From Prochloron sp. SulCav_FS08_3_32_3330 (GTDB lineage: Bacteria; Cyanobacteriota; Cyanobacteriia; Cyanobacteriales; DYNF01): a stretch of DNA of 64,000 nucleotides. Every line of letters starts with the position of its first letter. Positions within the stretch are counted from its first letter, which is position 1. The stretch spans positions 1 to 64,000 of the forward strand of contig DYNF01000001.1 in NCBI GenBank assembly GCA_020721205.1. The letters run 5' to 3'. The notes under the pieces are model-generated. The model had not been told where the DNA came from, made no database searches, and was given only the letters and a program-made list of their open reading frames with translations. The position numbers and the translations under genes are program-made. This document shows, one piece after another, positions 51,665 through 61,129 of the stretch.

Positions 51665-54600
51665 ATGTTAAATATCATTGTTTTCAGTAAAGATAGAGCT
51701 TGTCAGTTAGAATTGATGTTAAGAAGTTTGAAATTATTTTTACACAATTGGCAATCTTACTCGGTATATATTATTTATAATTATAGTAACAGTGATTATC
51801 AACAGGGTTATGAATTGGTAAAAAAGCAACACTCTGAATTTCATTATTTACCTGAATCCCAAGAGAAAATTAACAATGATTTCAAAAACAAAGTTTTAGA
51901 ATGTTTTAGTAACAATTCCCCTTATACTATGTTTTTAGTTGATGATTTAGTTTTTAAATCATTTGTTGATTTGATAGATACAACATTTCAAATTTTTGTT
52001 AATAATCCTGATATTCTTTGTTTATCTTTAAGACTTTCTCCTAATATTAAATATTGTTATACAACCAATAGTTTTTCTCCACCACCTTCCTTTGATGAAA
52101 ATTTGGTTTGGAATTGGCAAAATCAATCTAAAAATACTGATTGGGGCTATCCTATGTCTCTTGATGGGCATATATTTAGAACATTAGAAATTTATCATCT
52201 GATACTTAATCAATCATTTAATAATCCTAATACTTTTGAATCTAAGTTAGCTAATCATACTCTTTCATCTCCTCAAATGATCTGTTATTCTGAGAGTAAA
52301 ATAGTTAATATACCAGCTAATAAAGTTCAGAATATTTATAGTAATCGTTATGGGCAAATGGCTGAGGTAAATGAGTTAAATCAAAACTTTTTAAATAATA
52401 ATTGTTTAAGTCTTAAACCTATTCTTGATACTCAAAATATATCTGTTCATCAAGAAATTCCTCTACACTTTTTACCTTATTCACAAGATAAGCATGAAAT
52501 ATCAGTGATTATTTTATGTGCAAATGATGCTTTTCAACTAATTTATCAAATAGAATCTTTACTGGTTCAAACAATTTGTCCCAAAGAAATTATTTGCATT
52601 TGTAATGAAAAATATTTAACAATTATTAACACTGCTGAATTACTAAAACAGTTGTATCCGAATATAAAACTAATAATTAATTCTAGTGGTAATGATACTC
52701 AGATTATAGAAAAAATAATTACAGAAAATAATAAAGTAATTATTTTAGAGACAAATCAATCTATCTCATCCACTTTTATTGAAGATAAGTTCAATAATAA
52801 AAATCTTGAAGATACGGCTTTTAATAATTTACAAAAGCTTAAGTATGAAAAGGAGAAATTAATTTTTAAATCAGAACAAATAGAATCTCAACTACAATTT
52901 CAACTTGAATTTACAAATCCTCAATTACATCAAACTCAAATTCAATTACAACAAATTCAATCTCAATTAAATCAAACTCAAATTCAATTACAACAAACTC
53001 AGTCTCAATTAAATCAAACCCAAATTCAATTACAACAAACTCAGTCTCAATTAAATCAAACCCAAATTCAATTACAACAAACTCAAATTCAATTACAACA
53101 AACTCACATTGAAATTAATGCGATTAAAAGTAGTAAATTCTGGAAATTGCGCGAAAAATGGTTTGAATTTAGACAAAAAATAGGTATAACTAATAATGAG
53201 CAGGGATTATCTTTAAAAAAATTTAGTCGTATCGTTAAAAATAAAATTGAGATTAAACCAAAGATTATTGTAGAAATAGAACAACAAAAGTGGGATCAAA
53301 ATTTACCTTTAGTTAGTGTTATTATTCCCTGTTATAATTATGGAAAATATGTAGAAGAAGCAATAGATTCTGTTTTAAATCAAACATTTCAAAACTTGGA
53401 AATTATAGTAGTTGATGATGGTTCAACTGATCATGATACTATACAAATATTAGATAATCTTAATAAACCTAAAACAAAATTAATTAGAACAACAAATCAA
53501 AAACTTCCTGCTGCTCGTAATAATGGCATTAAATCAGCAAAAGGTAAATATATTTGTTGTTTAGATGCTGATGATTTACTTAAACCAACTTATTTAGAAA
53601 AATGCTTAATTAAATTAGAAACGGAAAACTTAGATATTTGTTGTACTTGGGTTAAAGAATTTGGAGATCATGATGTTATTCATTCTAATATAGAATTTAA
53701 TCTTGAAACTCTAATCTATCAAAATTGTCTTCATGTCTCAGCTATATTTAAACGTAGTATATGGGAGAAAACTGGTGGTTATGATGAAACAATGATTAAT
53801 GGTTATGAAGATTGGAATTTTTGGATTGCGATCTCCAAAGCTGGGGGTATAGGTGGAAAAATAGATGAACCTCTCTTTTTATATCGAAAACATGGTCATT
53901 CGATGATAAATTCTGCTTTTGAAAACCATGATATTTTGTATGAACAAATCAAGGCTAATCATCAAGAGTTATATTTTAATAAAAATATAATTAAAGAAAT
54001 TAATAGTAATCATCAAAAGTATATTGTTAAAAATGGTTATGTGAACTTAGCAAGTAGTTTTCAATATCCATCTCAGGTAAACAAAAATAAGAATCATATA
54101 TTGTTTGCACTACCTTGGATCGTAACTGGAGGTGTAGATACTGTAATTCTACAATTAACTAAAACTTTAAAAAGTCAAGGATTTACGATCACAGTTTGTA
54201 CAACTGTTAAAACAAGTCCAGATATGGGTAATAACACCCCAAAATATGAGGAATTTACCACAGAAATATATGATTTATATAAATTTATCAAACCAGAAAC
54301 TTGGTATGATTTTATTTTTTATTTGATTAAATCTAGGAATATAGATATTATTTTTCTAGCAGGTTCAAGTTATTTTTATAGCATTTTACCAAATATTAAG
54401 CAAGATTTTCCTAATATTAAAATTATTGATCAATTATATAATGAATTTGGGCATATAGATAATAATCGTCGCTATGCTAATTATATAGATATAAATATTG
54501 TTGAAAATGAAACTGTTGAAAATTGTTTGCTTTTTACCTATCAGGAGAAAAGCGAAAAAGTTTGTTTAATTAATAATGGAGTTGATACTAAATATTTTAA

Positions 54601-55195
54601 TCCTAGCACTTACAATGAAAATCTTTTTCTTAAAGTTCCTATCCCAAAAGATAAATTTATTATTTTATTTTTGGGGAGGTTTTCTGAAGAAAAATGCCCC
54701 CATCTTTTTGTCAAAATTGTTAATCATTTAAAAGATAATGATAAACTTTATTTCATTATGGCTGGGAGTGGCAACTTATATGACACAACAACTGAACTCA
54801 TAAATAAATATGAATTAGGTAATAAAATATATTTACCCGGTTTTGTGGATACCAGAGAATACTTGAGTATTTCTAATTTACTGATTTTACCTTCTCAGAT
54901 TGATGGTAGACCAAATGCAGTTTTAGAAAGCTTATCAATGGAAGTACCTGTCATTGCATCATCTGTGGGTGGTTTACCAAAGATTATTCAGGATGGATAT
55001 AATGGTTTTTTATGTGAATCTGGGAATGTGGATAATTTTGTTAATCGTATCCAAGAAGTGATTAATGATCAAAATCTTTACCTGACCATGAAAAATAATG
55101 CTAGAGATTATGCTATAAATAATCTTGATCTTACTACTGTTCAAAGTAAATATATGGAGGTATTTGATCAATTACTGCGATCAAAAAACTCCTAG
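51665..55195 (+). CDS. Multidomain glycosyltransferase (GT-like, coiled coil, GT2, GT4)
   Basis: This 1176-aa protein joins several sugar-transfer modules. Residues 1-270 (LNIIVFSKDRACQLELMLRS) look like an unusual glycosyltransferase-like domain. A GT2-like partial segment follows at about 280-370, then a coiled coil at 423-480 built from QTQIQLQQTQSQLN repeats, and SSKFWKLREKWFEFR near 489. The GT2 domain is at about 545-780 (VSVIIPCYNYGKYVEEAI, VVDDGSTD, CLDADD, DWNFW). The GT4 domain, about 815-1170, has LPWIVTGGVDTVILQ, FLGRFSEEKCPHL and RPNAVLESLSMEVPVIA with the family's E-x7-E-type site. ATG 51665 with TAGGAGAAA upstream is the start. One chain probably adds two or more sugars in sequence. 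Confidence 0.86.
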   Translation: MLNIIVFSKDRACQLELMLRSLKLFLHNWQSYSVYIIYNYSNSDYQQGYELVKKQHSEFHYLPESQEKINNDFKNKVLECFSNNSPYTMFLVDDLVFKSFVDLIDTTFQIFVNNPDILCLSLRLSPNIKYCYTTNSFSPPPSFDENLVWNWQNQSKNTDWGYPMSLDGHIFRTLEIYHLILNQSFNNPNTFESKLANHTLSSPQMICYSESKIVNIPANKVQNIYSNRYGQMAEVNELNQNFLNNNCLSLKPILDTQNISVHQEIPLHFLPYSQDKHEISVIILCANDAFQLIYQIESLLVQTICPKEIICICNEKYLTIINTAELLKQLYPNIKLIINSSGNDTQIIEKIITENNKVIILETNQSISSTFIEDKFNNKNLEDTAFNNLQKLKYEKEKLIFKSEQIESQLQFQLEFTNPQLHQTQIQLQQIQSQLNQTQIQLQQTQSQLNQTQIQLQQTQSQLNQTQIQLQQTQIQLQQTHIEINAIKSSKFWKLREKWFEFRQKIGITNNEQGLSLKKFSRIVKNKIEIKPKIIVEIEQQKWDQNLPLVSVIIPCYNYGKYVEEAIDSVLNQTFQNLEIIVVDDGSTDHDTIQILDNLNKPKTKLIRTTNQKLPAARNNGIKSAKGKYICCLDADDLLKPTYLEKCLIKLETENLDICCTWVKEFGDHDVIHSNIEFNLETLIYQNCLHVSAIFKRSIWEKTGGYDETMINGYEDWNFWIAISKAGGIGGKIDEPLFLYRKHGHSMINSAFENHDILYEQIKANHQELYFNKNIIKEINSNHQKYIVKNGYVNLASSFQYPSQVNKNKNHILFALPWIVTGGVDTVILQLTKTLKSQGFTITVCTTVKTSPDMGNNTPKYEEFTTEIYDLYKFIKPETWYDFIFYLIKSRNIDIIFLAGSSYFYSILPNIKQDFPNIKIIDQLYNEFGHIDNNRRYANYIDINIVENETVENCLLFTYQEKSEKVCLINNGVDTKYFNPSTYNENLFLKVPIPKDKFIILFLGRFSEEKCPHLFVKIVNHLKDNDKLYFIMAGSGNLYDTTTELINKYELGNKIYLPGFVDTREYLSISNLLILPSQIDGRPNAVLESLSMEVPVIASSVGGLPKIIQDGYNGFLCESGNVDNFVNRIQEVINDQNLYLTMKNNARDYAINNLDLTTVQSKYMEVFDQLLRSKNS
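52931..53105 (+). repeat. 42-bp coding tandem repeat (coiled-coil heptads)
   Basis: About four units of 42 bp starting at 52931, 52973, 53015 and 53057, the last incomplete, encode 14-residue blocks QTQIQLQ-QTQSQLN, that is two heptads each. Unit boundaries vary only by synonymous or minor changes, indicating recent expansion within the glycosyltransferase gene. Confidence 0.85.
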
Positions 55196-55253
55196 TTAAA
55201 TTTCATGACAAAAATAATTTAAAAAATAATTTAAGGATCAAAGTTTTATCATA

Positions 55254-56192
55254 ATGAAAATAGGAATTACTGGAGCATCGGGGTTTTTGGGATCATATCT
55301 TCTGAGGTATTTGGTTAATTTAAAAAAATATCGGTTATATGCTCTAACCCGAACAGTGTCATCTGAAAAAATTAATAACGATGATAACGTAGTTTGGATT
55401 AAAGGGGACTTAAATTCTCCTCAAGATTGCCTTGATTTTGTACAAAATCTTGACTTAATTATTCATTTGGCACATACAAATAGCCCTCTTACTTCTAATC
55501 GAGATATTTCTAGTGATGCTTTATTAAATTTAATTCCTACATTGAATCTGTTACAAGCAATTAGAGACTGTAAAACAATTCCCCATCTAATTTATGCTAG
55601 TAGTGGAGGAGCGGTTTACAAACCTTGTAACATTCGTAAACCTTTTAAAGAATCTGACTCCTGTGAACCTTCATCTTCATACGGTATCCAGAAAATTACA
55701 GTGGAACAATACCTGCGTATGGGTTCAGAACAAGGGTGGTTAAGTGCTACGTCCCTTAGAATTGGTAATCCCTACGGCATTTTACTACCATCACAACGGA
55801 TGCAAGGTTTAATTGGGGTTGTGTTAAATCAATTACTTCATCAACAACCTGTGAAAATTTATGGAGATCCAAATAACGTCCGTGATTATATTCACTTAGA
55901 AGATATGTGTCGGATAGTTGAATTGGTGATAAATCAACCATCTACTTTTGAAATTTATAATGTAGGTAGTGGTCAAGGTTATTCCGTAAGTCAAATTTTA
56001 GATTTAATTGAAAAATTTACCGGGCTTTTGATGGTTAAAGAAATAGGACAAACAACTGGAGGTACTAAGCAGTTACCCTCATGGACAGTTTTAGATATTA
56101 CAAAAGCTTATCAAAATTTAGCATGGCAACCTATAATCGAGTTCGAGCAAGGTTTAAAAACTTTATGTGAGCAAACATTATGCAAGAAATAA
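55254..56192 (+). CDS. NAD-dependent nucleotide-sugar epimerase/dehydratase
   Basis: The 312-aa extended SDR protein has ITGASGFLGSYLLRYL for NAD binding, LIHLAHTNSPLTSN, the catalytic SSGGAVY (serine) and SSYGIQK (Tyr-x3-Lys), then NPYGILLPSQRMQGLIGV and VRDYIHLEDMCRIVEL. The pattern is that of UDP-glucose 4-epimerase-like enzymes; true substrate is not evident. It starts 58 bases after the large glycosyltransferase gene and overlaps the next gene by 13 bases, so it is part of the same transcription unit. Confidence 0.87.
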   Translation: MKIGITGASGFLGSYLLRYLVNLKKYRLYALTRTVSSEKINNDDNVVWIKGDLNSPQDCLDFVQNLDLIIHLAHTNSPLTSNRDISSDALLNLIPTLNLLQAIRDCKTIPHLIYASSGGAVYKPCNIRKPFKESDSCEPSSSYGIQKITVEQYLRMGSEQGWLSATSLRIGNPYGILLPSQRMQGLIGVVLNQLLHQQPVKIYGDPNNVRDYIHLEDMCRIVELVINQPSTFEIYNVGSGQGYSVSQILDLIEKFTGLLMVKEIGQTTGGTKQLPSWTVLDITKAYQNLAWQPIIEFEQGLKTLCEQTLCKK

Positions 56193-57112
56193 AAGTTTCT
56201 GTTTTACTTCCCGTTTACAATGGTGGAGCAGCATTAGGTCAGGCGATCAAGTCAATTCTTAAGCAGGATTTAACTGAATTTGAATTATTAATTATTGATG
56301 ACTGCTCCACCGATAATTCCGCCACTATTATTCGTCAATATGTAAAGCAAGATTCGAGGATCAAACCAGTTTTTCACGAAGTGAATATTGGACTTGCTCA
56401 AACTTTAAATGAAGGTCTTAACTTAGCAACTTCAGATTATGTAGCACGGATGGATCAAGATGATGAATCTTTGCCAAATCGCCTTTCAGTTCAATTAAAC
56501 TATATGTCTAATCATCCTGAATCGGTAGTGGTAGGGAGCTTTATTTATCACATGGGAGCTAAACAAGAATTTGATCGCTTAGTGGAACTTCCAATTGAAG
56601 CTCAACAAATTAAAGAAACTTTAGTAAAGTACAATTGTATGTATCATCCCTCAGTAATGATGAGGCGTGGTAAAGTTTTGGAACTTGGCGGTTATCGTCG
56701 TGAGTTCAAAAATGCGGAAGATTACGATTTATGGTTACGAGTTAGTAAATTGTATCCTTTGGCAAATATCCCTGAACCGTTGTTGCGATACCGATTTTCT
56801 GTTACAGGAATGACTTTAAGCAGAAAATGGGAACAACTATTCTATGTCTATCTGGCACAAGCCACTCATGAAGATGAAAAAAAAACAATGGCGGAAGTTA
56901 CTGAAGTAGCGAAACAAATGCTAGAAAAAATGGATAAAAGCTACTTTATGAGGGAGGTGGCTAAAGGTACGGTCCAAGAATTGGTATCACTAAAATTGTG
57001 GAAAGATACCGTTAATTTAATCTGGCAATTTTCCAAGGATATTGGTTTTAAAACGTCAATACATCTTTTAGGATATATTACCAAATCATATTTTAGGTCG
57101 CATATTCCCTGA
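56180..57112 (+). CDS. Family 2 glycosyltransferase
   Basis: The 310-aa GT-A enzyme has VSVLLPVYNGGAALGQAIKS, LLIIDDCSTDNS (nucleotide-binding Asp pair), DYVARMDQDDESLPNRL with the DxDD metal site, and NAEDYDLWLRVSKLYP with the ED base region. It overlaps the preceding epimerase by 13 bases. Two small mobile repeats follow it. It would transfer a sugar from a nucleotide donor to a growing glycan in the cytoplasm. Confidence 0.9.
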   Translation: MQEIKVSVLLPVYNGGAALGQAIKSILKQDLTEFELLIIDDCSTDNSATIIRQYVKQDSRIKPVFHEVNIGLAQTLNEGLNLATSDYVARMDQDDESLPNRLSVQLNYMSNHPESVVVGSFIYHMGAKQEFDRLVELPIEAQQIKETLVKYNCMYHPSVMMRRGKVLELGGYRREFKNAEDYDLWLRVSKLYPLANIPEPLLRYRFSVTGMTLSRKWEQLFYVYLAQATHEDEKKTMAEVTEVAKQMLEKMDKSYFMREVAKGTVQELVSLKLWKDTVNLIWQFSKDIGFKTSIHLLGYITKSYFRSHIP

Positions 57113-57180
57113 TCTAGTGATTAGAGCCAATTCTGACACAAAAAAATAAAGTTATAGACTTTTTTATCAAAGTAGGGTAC

Positions 57181-57293
57181 TATTATACGTCAGTTCGACA
57201 GAAGCTGAAACCCTGATTCCTTCGTTGGCTGAAAGCCTATTCTTTCGTCAGAAGATCAAAAATTGATGTTTTCGTCGAACTCACGTTATTATA
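57181..57293. mobile_element. MITE-like element with ACGT(C/G)AGTTCGAC ends
   Basis: TATTATACGTCAGTTCGAC and GTCGAACTCACGTTATTATA are imperfect inverted ends of a 113-bp non-coding element. The inside contains GCTGAAACC and GGCTGAAAGCC repeats. It lies in the 360-base gap between two cluster genes. Confidence 0.7.
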
Positions 57294-57317
57294 TAAAATC
57301 CAAAATATTTTTCTTAC

Positions 57318-57409
57318 TATAGCATTTCTCAGCGTTATGAAGTACAAACAATTAGAATAGAGTCCTTATTTCATGAGTATTTCACTTCATCGTTCTGACT
57401 TTTGCTATA
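57318..57409. mobile_element. MITE-like element with TATAGCA ends, second copy
   Basis: TATAGCATTTCTCAGCGTTA with TGAAGTA on the left matches, inverted, GTATTTCACTTCATCGTTCT and GACTTTTGCTATA on the right with several mismatches. It resembles the 47109-47210 element in its TATAGCA termini and size. It lies 25 bases after the previous element. Confidence 0.6.
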
Positions 57410-57473
57410 TATCAGTAAGTTAATCTTTAATACCTGTCAATACTTAAATAGATTTGTCAACTGGAGATAAATT

Positions 57474-58196
57474 ATGCAACGTTTCATAAAATCACTACAA
57501 AATCTTTTTTTGCCGAAGATTAATGGTAATACTTTGGCAATAACTGAAGATAATGAAAATCAAATGCAAAAACAGATTCAGGAATGTAGAGATACCCATG
57601 ATGTTCTTCTCAGTCCTAGTGTCACATATTTCGACCTAGCAGAACCAGCAATGGAAAGCCAGTGGGATGAATATATTTATCCCAATATTAAAAACTTTGA
57701 TTTAAGTATCTGCCTTGAACTTGCTCCCGGTCATGGTCGTAATACCAATAAACTTAAACAATACGCTAAGGAAATACATCTGGTTGATGTCAATCAGAGT
57801 TGCATTGATGCTTGTAAAGAAAGATTTGGGGACAAAAATGAAAATTGTAACTTCTTTTATTATGTCAATGATGGTCATACCTTAAAAGAAATCGGTGATA
57901 ATATGATCCAGTTTGTTTATTCTTGGGATGCAGTCGTTCATTTTGACAAGTTAGTAGTCAAAGATTATGTTAAAGAGTTTTTTAGAATTATGCGCCTAGG
58001 TAGTTATGGGTTTATCCATCATTCTAACTATGGTAAAATTAATTCAAGTTCGGAATGGATGAAAAATCCAGGTTGGCGATCAAATATGACAGCAGAATTG
58101 TTTGTTGAATACTGTGATGAATTTGGATTACAGATTTTAAAGCAACAAATTATTAATAACGATTTAGACTGTATATCAATTTTTTCTAAATCTTAA
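57474..58196 (+). CDS. SAM-dependent methyltransferase
   Basis: The 240-aa protein has motif I LELAPGHGRNTNKLKQYA, motif II LVDVNQSCIDACKERF and FVYSWDAVVHFDKLVVKDYV, then a YGFIHHSNYG strand, all of class I methyltransferases. The N-terminal 40 residues precede the Rossmann core. CTGGAGATA upstream of ATG 57474 is a good ribosome-binding site. The gene ends two bases before the next start, indicating translational coupling. The acceptor is not known. Confidence 0.83.
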   Translation: MQRFIKSLQNLFLPKINGNTLAITEDNENQMQKQIQECRDTHDVLLSPSVTYFDLAEPAMESQWDEYIYPNIKNFDLSICLELAPGHGRNTNKLKQYAKEIHLVDVNQSCIDACKERFGDKNENCNFFYYVNDGHTLKEIGDNMIQFVYSWDAVVHFDKLVVKDYVKEFFRIMRLGSYGFIHHSNYGKINSSSEWMKNPGWRSNMTAELFVEYCDEFGLQILKQQIINNDLDCISIFSKS

Positions 58197-58198
58197 TT

Positions 58199-59848
58199 AT
58201 GAAAAATATTCAATTAAATAAGCTGAACAACTTTTACCCTTATTTAGTTTTGTTCCTGTTTATTTCGCCTAGCATAGTGTGGATAATTCTGGATCAGCGA
58301 GTCTTTCCTTGGGATCAAGCTTGGTATGGACAAGTATCAGTAGAATTGTTTTATCGTTTAATCCATACTCCTTTAGACTGGTTTAAAGACATGATTTCTG
58401 CTTTTGGGATTAAAGCACCCGGAGTCGCTTGGTTAGGACAATTTTTTGTTCCTCTTGGTCAGCTTATTGGCTCAATTGAAATCGGATTACTGTTATCAAT
58501 AATAGTAACTCAATTTAGTGTTTTATTACTTATTTATCCCATAATTTTAAAATTAACAAATAGTAGATTAATTTCTGTTATTTGCTGTCTTTTCGCATCT
58601 TCTTCTCCTTTATCAGTAGGATTAAATCATCAGTATCTTGTTGAACCTTTACAAACTCTTTCTATAACTTGGATTATTCTGATCATGGTTTTTGCACCAC
58701 AATGGGATAGTAAGAGAATTATTCTCCATTTAATTAGTGCCGTATCATTAGCAATGATCGCCAAAATAACTTCTCCCTTATATTCTTTTGGGGCAATATT
58801 AGTTATTTTATATCATGTTTATAACAACAGAAATATAAATAAAAACCTTACACAAGTTAACTCTAAAAATTTGTTATCGAAAATCAAACCTTTATATATT
58901 ACCACTTTTTTATTAATCAGTGGATTTTTATTATGGTATGGCAAAAATTTAGCAAATATTTTGTCATTTACTATTCAAGCATCTTCAGGTGAAGCATCAC
59001 TTTTATATGGAGAAAAGGCAAGTTTTTTACCTAAAATACAATATTGGTTATCTTCTTTTCAAAAAAGTTTTTTTGCTCCTATTTCTTTAGTTTTTATTAT
59101 TGCACTCTTGATTTATGTTTTGATAAAAGTTTTTTTCGACTTTAAAAAAGCTTTCACACCAATTAAATTAAGTTATTTTGATATATGTAATATTGTTTCT
59201 GTAGTAGAAATATCTTTAGTTTTGATCCTCTTTAGTTTTCAAGTCAATCAAGAAAACAGATATTTACTACCAATAATACCTTATTTAGCTATTATTTTAG
59301 CTTGGATATTAAAAAAAGTAAATCAAAAAATGATAGTGGCTTTTATTGGAGGTTTATTCATATTACAATTATTCATGGTACAAGGTCAATCATTGGGTTT
59401 AACTTCCGTAAATTCTAATTTATCATATTGGTTATATCCAGTAGATACAAATAATAACAATAAACAATTATTAACAAAAGTAGTAGATGCTACCTGTAGT
59501 CAAAAAGAAAAAGAAAGATATAATATTATTGGTTTAGAATTGCCTTGGTTTAATGCCAATTCAGCCGCATATTTTTCTGCCAAGCAATTGCTAACAAAAG
59601 ACTTTCATTGTTACTATACCTCATTGGGATACGCTGAGAAAGATATAGAAAAAGCATGGCAAAGATTATTTGATTTGAATATTAATTATTTTGCCACTTT
59701 ACAACCTGAATTACAACCTAAACCAGCTAATCCATTAAATGAAGTTTCTTTACCTATGCTAAACCAAATTACAAAAAGTTCAAAATTTAAACTAGACTCA
59801 TCTATTGATAATTCATCAATTTTATTGTATAAAAAAGTTAGTCCTTAA
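58199..59848 (+). CDS. GT39/ArnT-like membrane glycosyltransferase
   Basis: The 549-aa integral membrane protein has about ten to eleven hydrophobic spans. After the first span it shows the acidic loop RVFPWDQAWYGQVSVELFYR, characteristic of GT-C enzymes (GT39/ArnT/PMT-like) that use polyprenyl-linked sugars. A large periplasmic-type loop lies near the C-terminus (ELPWFNANSAAYFSAKQLL). It starts two bases after the methyltransferase gene. The last codons and the following junction are duplicated at 61082-61169, see findings. Donor and acceptor are unknown. Confidence 0.78.
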   Translation: MKNIQLNKLNNFYPYLVLFLFISPSIVWIILDQRVFPWDQAWYGQVSVELFYRLIHTPLDWFKDMISAFGIKAPGVAWLGQFFVPLGQLIGSIEIGLLLSIIVTQFSVLLLIYPIILKLTNSRLISVICCLFASSSPLSVGLNHQYLVEPLQTLSITWIILIMVFAPQWDSKRIILHLISAVSLAMIAKITSPLYSFGAILVILYHVYNNRNINKNLTQVNSKNLLSKIKPLYITTFLLISGFLLWYGKNLANILSFTIQASSGEASLLYGEKASFLPKIQYWLSSFQKSFFAPISLVFIIALLIYVLIKVFFDFKKAFTPIKLSYFDICNIVSVVEISLVLILFSFQVNQENRYLLPIIPYLAIILAWILKKVNQKMIVAFIGGLFILQLFMVQGQSLGLTSVNSNLSYWLYPVDTNNNNKQLLTKVVDATCSQKEKERYNIIGLELPWFNANSAAYFSAKQLLTKDFHCYYTSLGYAEKDIEKAWQRLFDLNINYFATLQPELQPKPANPLNEVSLPMLNQITKSSKFKLDSSIDNSSILLYKKVSP

Positions 59849-59885
59849 TCTCAAATATATGTTTAGCAGTCAACAACTTCAGAAG
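59801..59885 (+). repeat. Direct repeat of a gene junction, copy 1
   Basis: The segment covers the last codons of the GT39-type gene (SIDNSSILLYKKVSP stop), a 10-base gap and the first nine codons of the acyltransferase (MFSSQQLQK). A similar junction occurs at 61082-61169. The resemblance is plain in both DNA and protein. Confidence 0.8.
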
Positions 59886-60983
59886 ATAAAAGATATTTCC
59901 ATTAAGAAATATGATTATATTGATGCTCTTAGGGGCTTTGTAATATTAGGCGTTATTCTTGTTCATACATCACAATGGGTAGTGCCAACATCTGTTTTTC
60001 TATCTCAATTAGTAGCAGAAGGAGCCAGGGGGGTGCAACTTTTTTTCATAGCAAGTGCCTTAACCTTATTTTTATCAATGAAAGCAAGGAAACAGTATGA
60101 ACCACAACCATTGCTCAGTTTTTATATCAGGCGATTTTTTAGAATTGCTCCTCTTTTTTACTTAGCTATTATTGTTTATACATGGCATGATGGAATGTCC
60201 CCAAGCTATTGGGCACCCAATGGAATTGAATGGTGGCATATTCTGTTGACAGTCTTTTTTCTTCATGGATGGAATCCAGAAACAATTACATCTGTTGTTC
60301 CAGGTGGCTGGTCAATTGCGGTTGAAATGACGTTTTATTTATTTTTACCCTATCTTTTTATAAAGTTAAATAACGTCAAATCTAGCTTGATTGCTTTATT
60401 TGGTTCTCTACTTGTAGCAAAATTGGCATCAACTGTACTGCTGTTTTTATTTTCTCCCAACTATCCAGATACTCAACAATATTTAGTTTATACTTTTTCT
60501 ACTCTCTGGTTTTTCTCAGAATTACCGATATTTATCTTAGGAATATTGCTGTATCATATTATCACAAAATGTCCTGATAAAGATAGAACAGTTGGATTGC
60601 TCTTTTTATTTGTTTCAATTTTTCTATTTATCGCATTTTTAACCCCGCAGACTTTTAATGATTTGTTACCCAAACATTTTTTATATGGAATTGCTTTTCT
60701 CTTTTTTGCGTTATCATTATATTTCTATCCAAACGAATTTTTAGTTAATAAGATCACTATCTTAATCGGTAAACTGAGTTTTAGCTTATATCTAGTACAT
60801 TTTATGGTTTTAAATAAAATAGCACAATTTATCAAAATTACACCTGGAGATATTGGATTTATTTTAGCTTTTCTGTTATGTTTACTTTTTTCAATTCTTT
60901 TTTCATATATTACCCATAATTTGATAGAAATTCCTGGAATTCGCCTTGGCAAAAAAGTGATAGAAAAAGTGAGATTTTCTTAA
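59859..60983 (+). CDS. Acyltransferase family 3 membrane protein (OafA-like)
   Basis: The 374-aa protein has about ten membrane spans and the acyltransferase-3 hallmarks DALRGFVILGVILVHTSQWV with the catalytic-type His, RRFFRIAPLFYLAI (R-x10-type arginines) and SLYLVHFMV near the end. Such enzymes O-acetylate surface sugars. I chose ATG 59859, ten bases after the GT39 gene stop; the upstream in-frame ATG lies inside that gene. Its first residues (MFSSQQLQK) match the start of the next gene, evidence that this 5' end was acquired by recombination. Confidence 0.88.
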   Translation: MFSSQQLQKIKDISIKKYDYIDALRGFVILGVILVHTSQWVVPTSVFLSQLVAEGARGVQLFFIASALTLFLSMKARKQYEPQPLLSFYIRRFFRIAPLFYLAIIVYTWHDGMSPSYWAPNGIEWWHILLTVFFLHGWNPETITSVVPGGWSIAVEMTFYLFLPYLFIKLNNVKSSLIALFGSLLVAKLASTVLLFLFSPNYPDTQQYLVYTFSTLWFFSELPIFILGILLYHIITKCPDKDRTVGLLFLFVSIFLFIAFLTPQTFNDLLPKHFLYGIAFLFFALSLYFYPNEFLVNKITILIGKLSFSLYLVHFMVLNKIAQFIKITPGDIGFILAFLLCLLFSILFSYITHNLIEIPGIRLGKKVIEKVRFS

Positions 60984-61081
60984 CCTAAGAGGTACTCAAA
61001 ATTATAAAAAATAATCAACTCTCTACAGCTTAGATATACTAGATTATATCAAAAAAAAGCTCAAAATTGAATTTAAAATAA

Positions 61082-61129
61082 TCTATTGATAATTCATCCA
61101 TTTTATGGTATAAACAAGTCAGTCCTTAA
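61082..61129 (+). pseudogene. Relic of a GT39-type gene 3' end
   Basis: The sequence encodes SIDNSSILWYKQVSP and a stop, matching the last residues of the GT39-type protein ending at 59848 with two changes. No other part of such a gene precedes it. The bases 60984-61081 are AT-rich and non-coding. It shows that a GT39-like gene once ended here. Confidence 0.75.
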
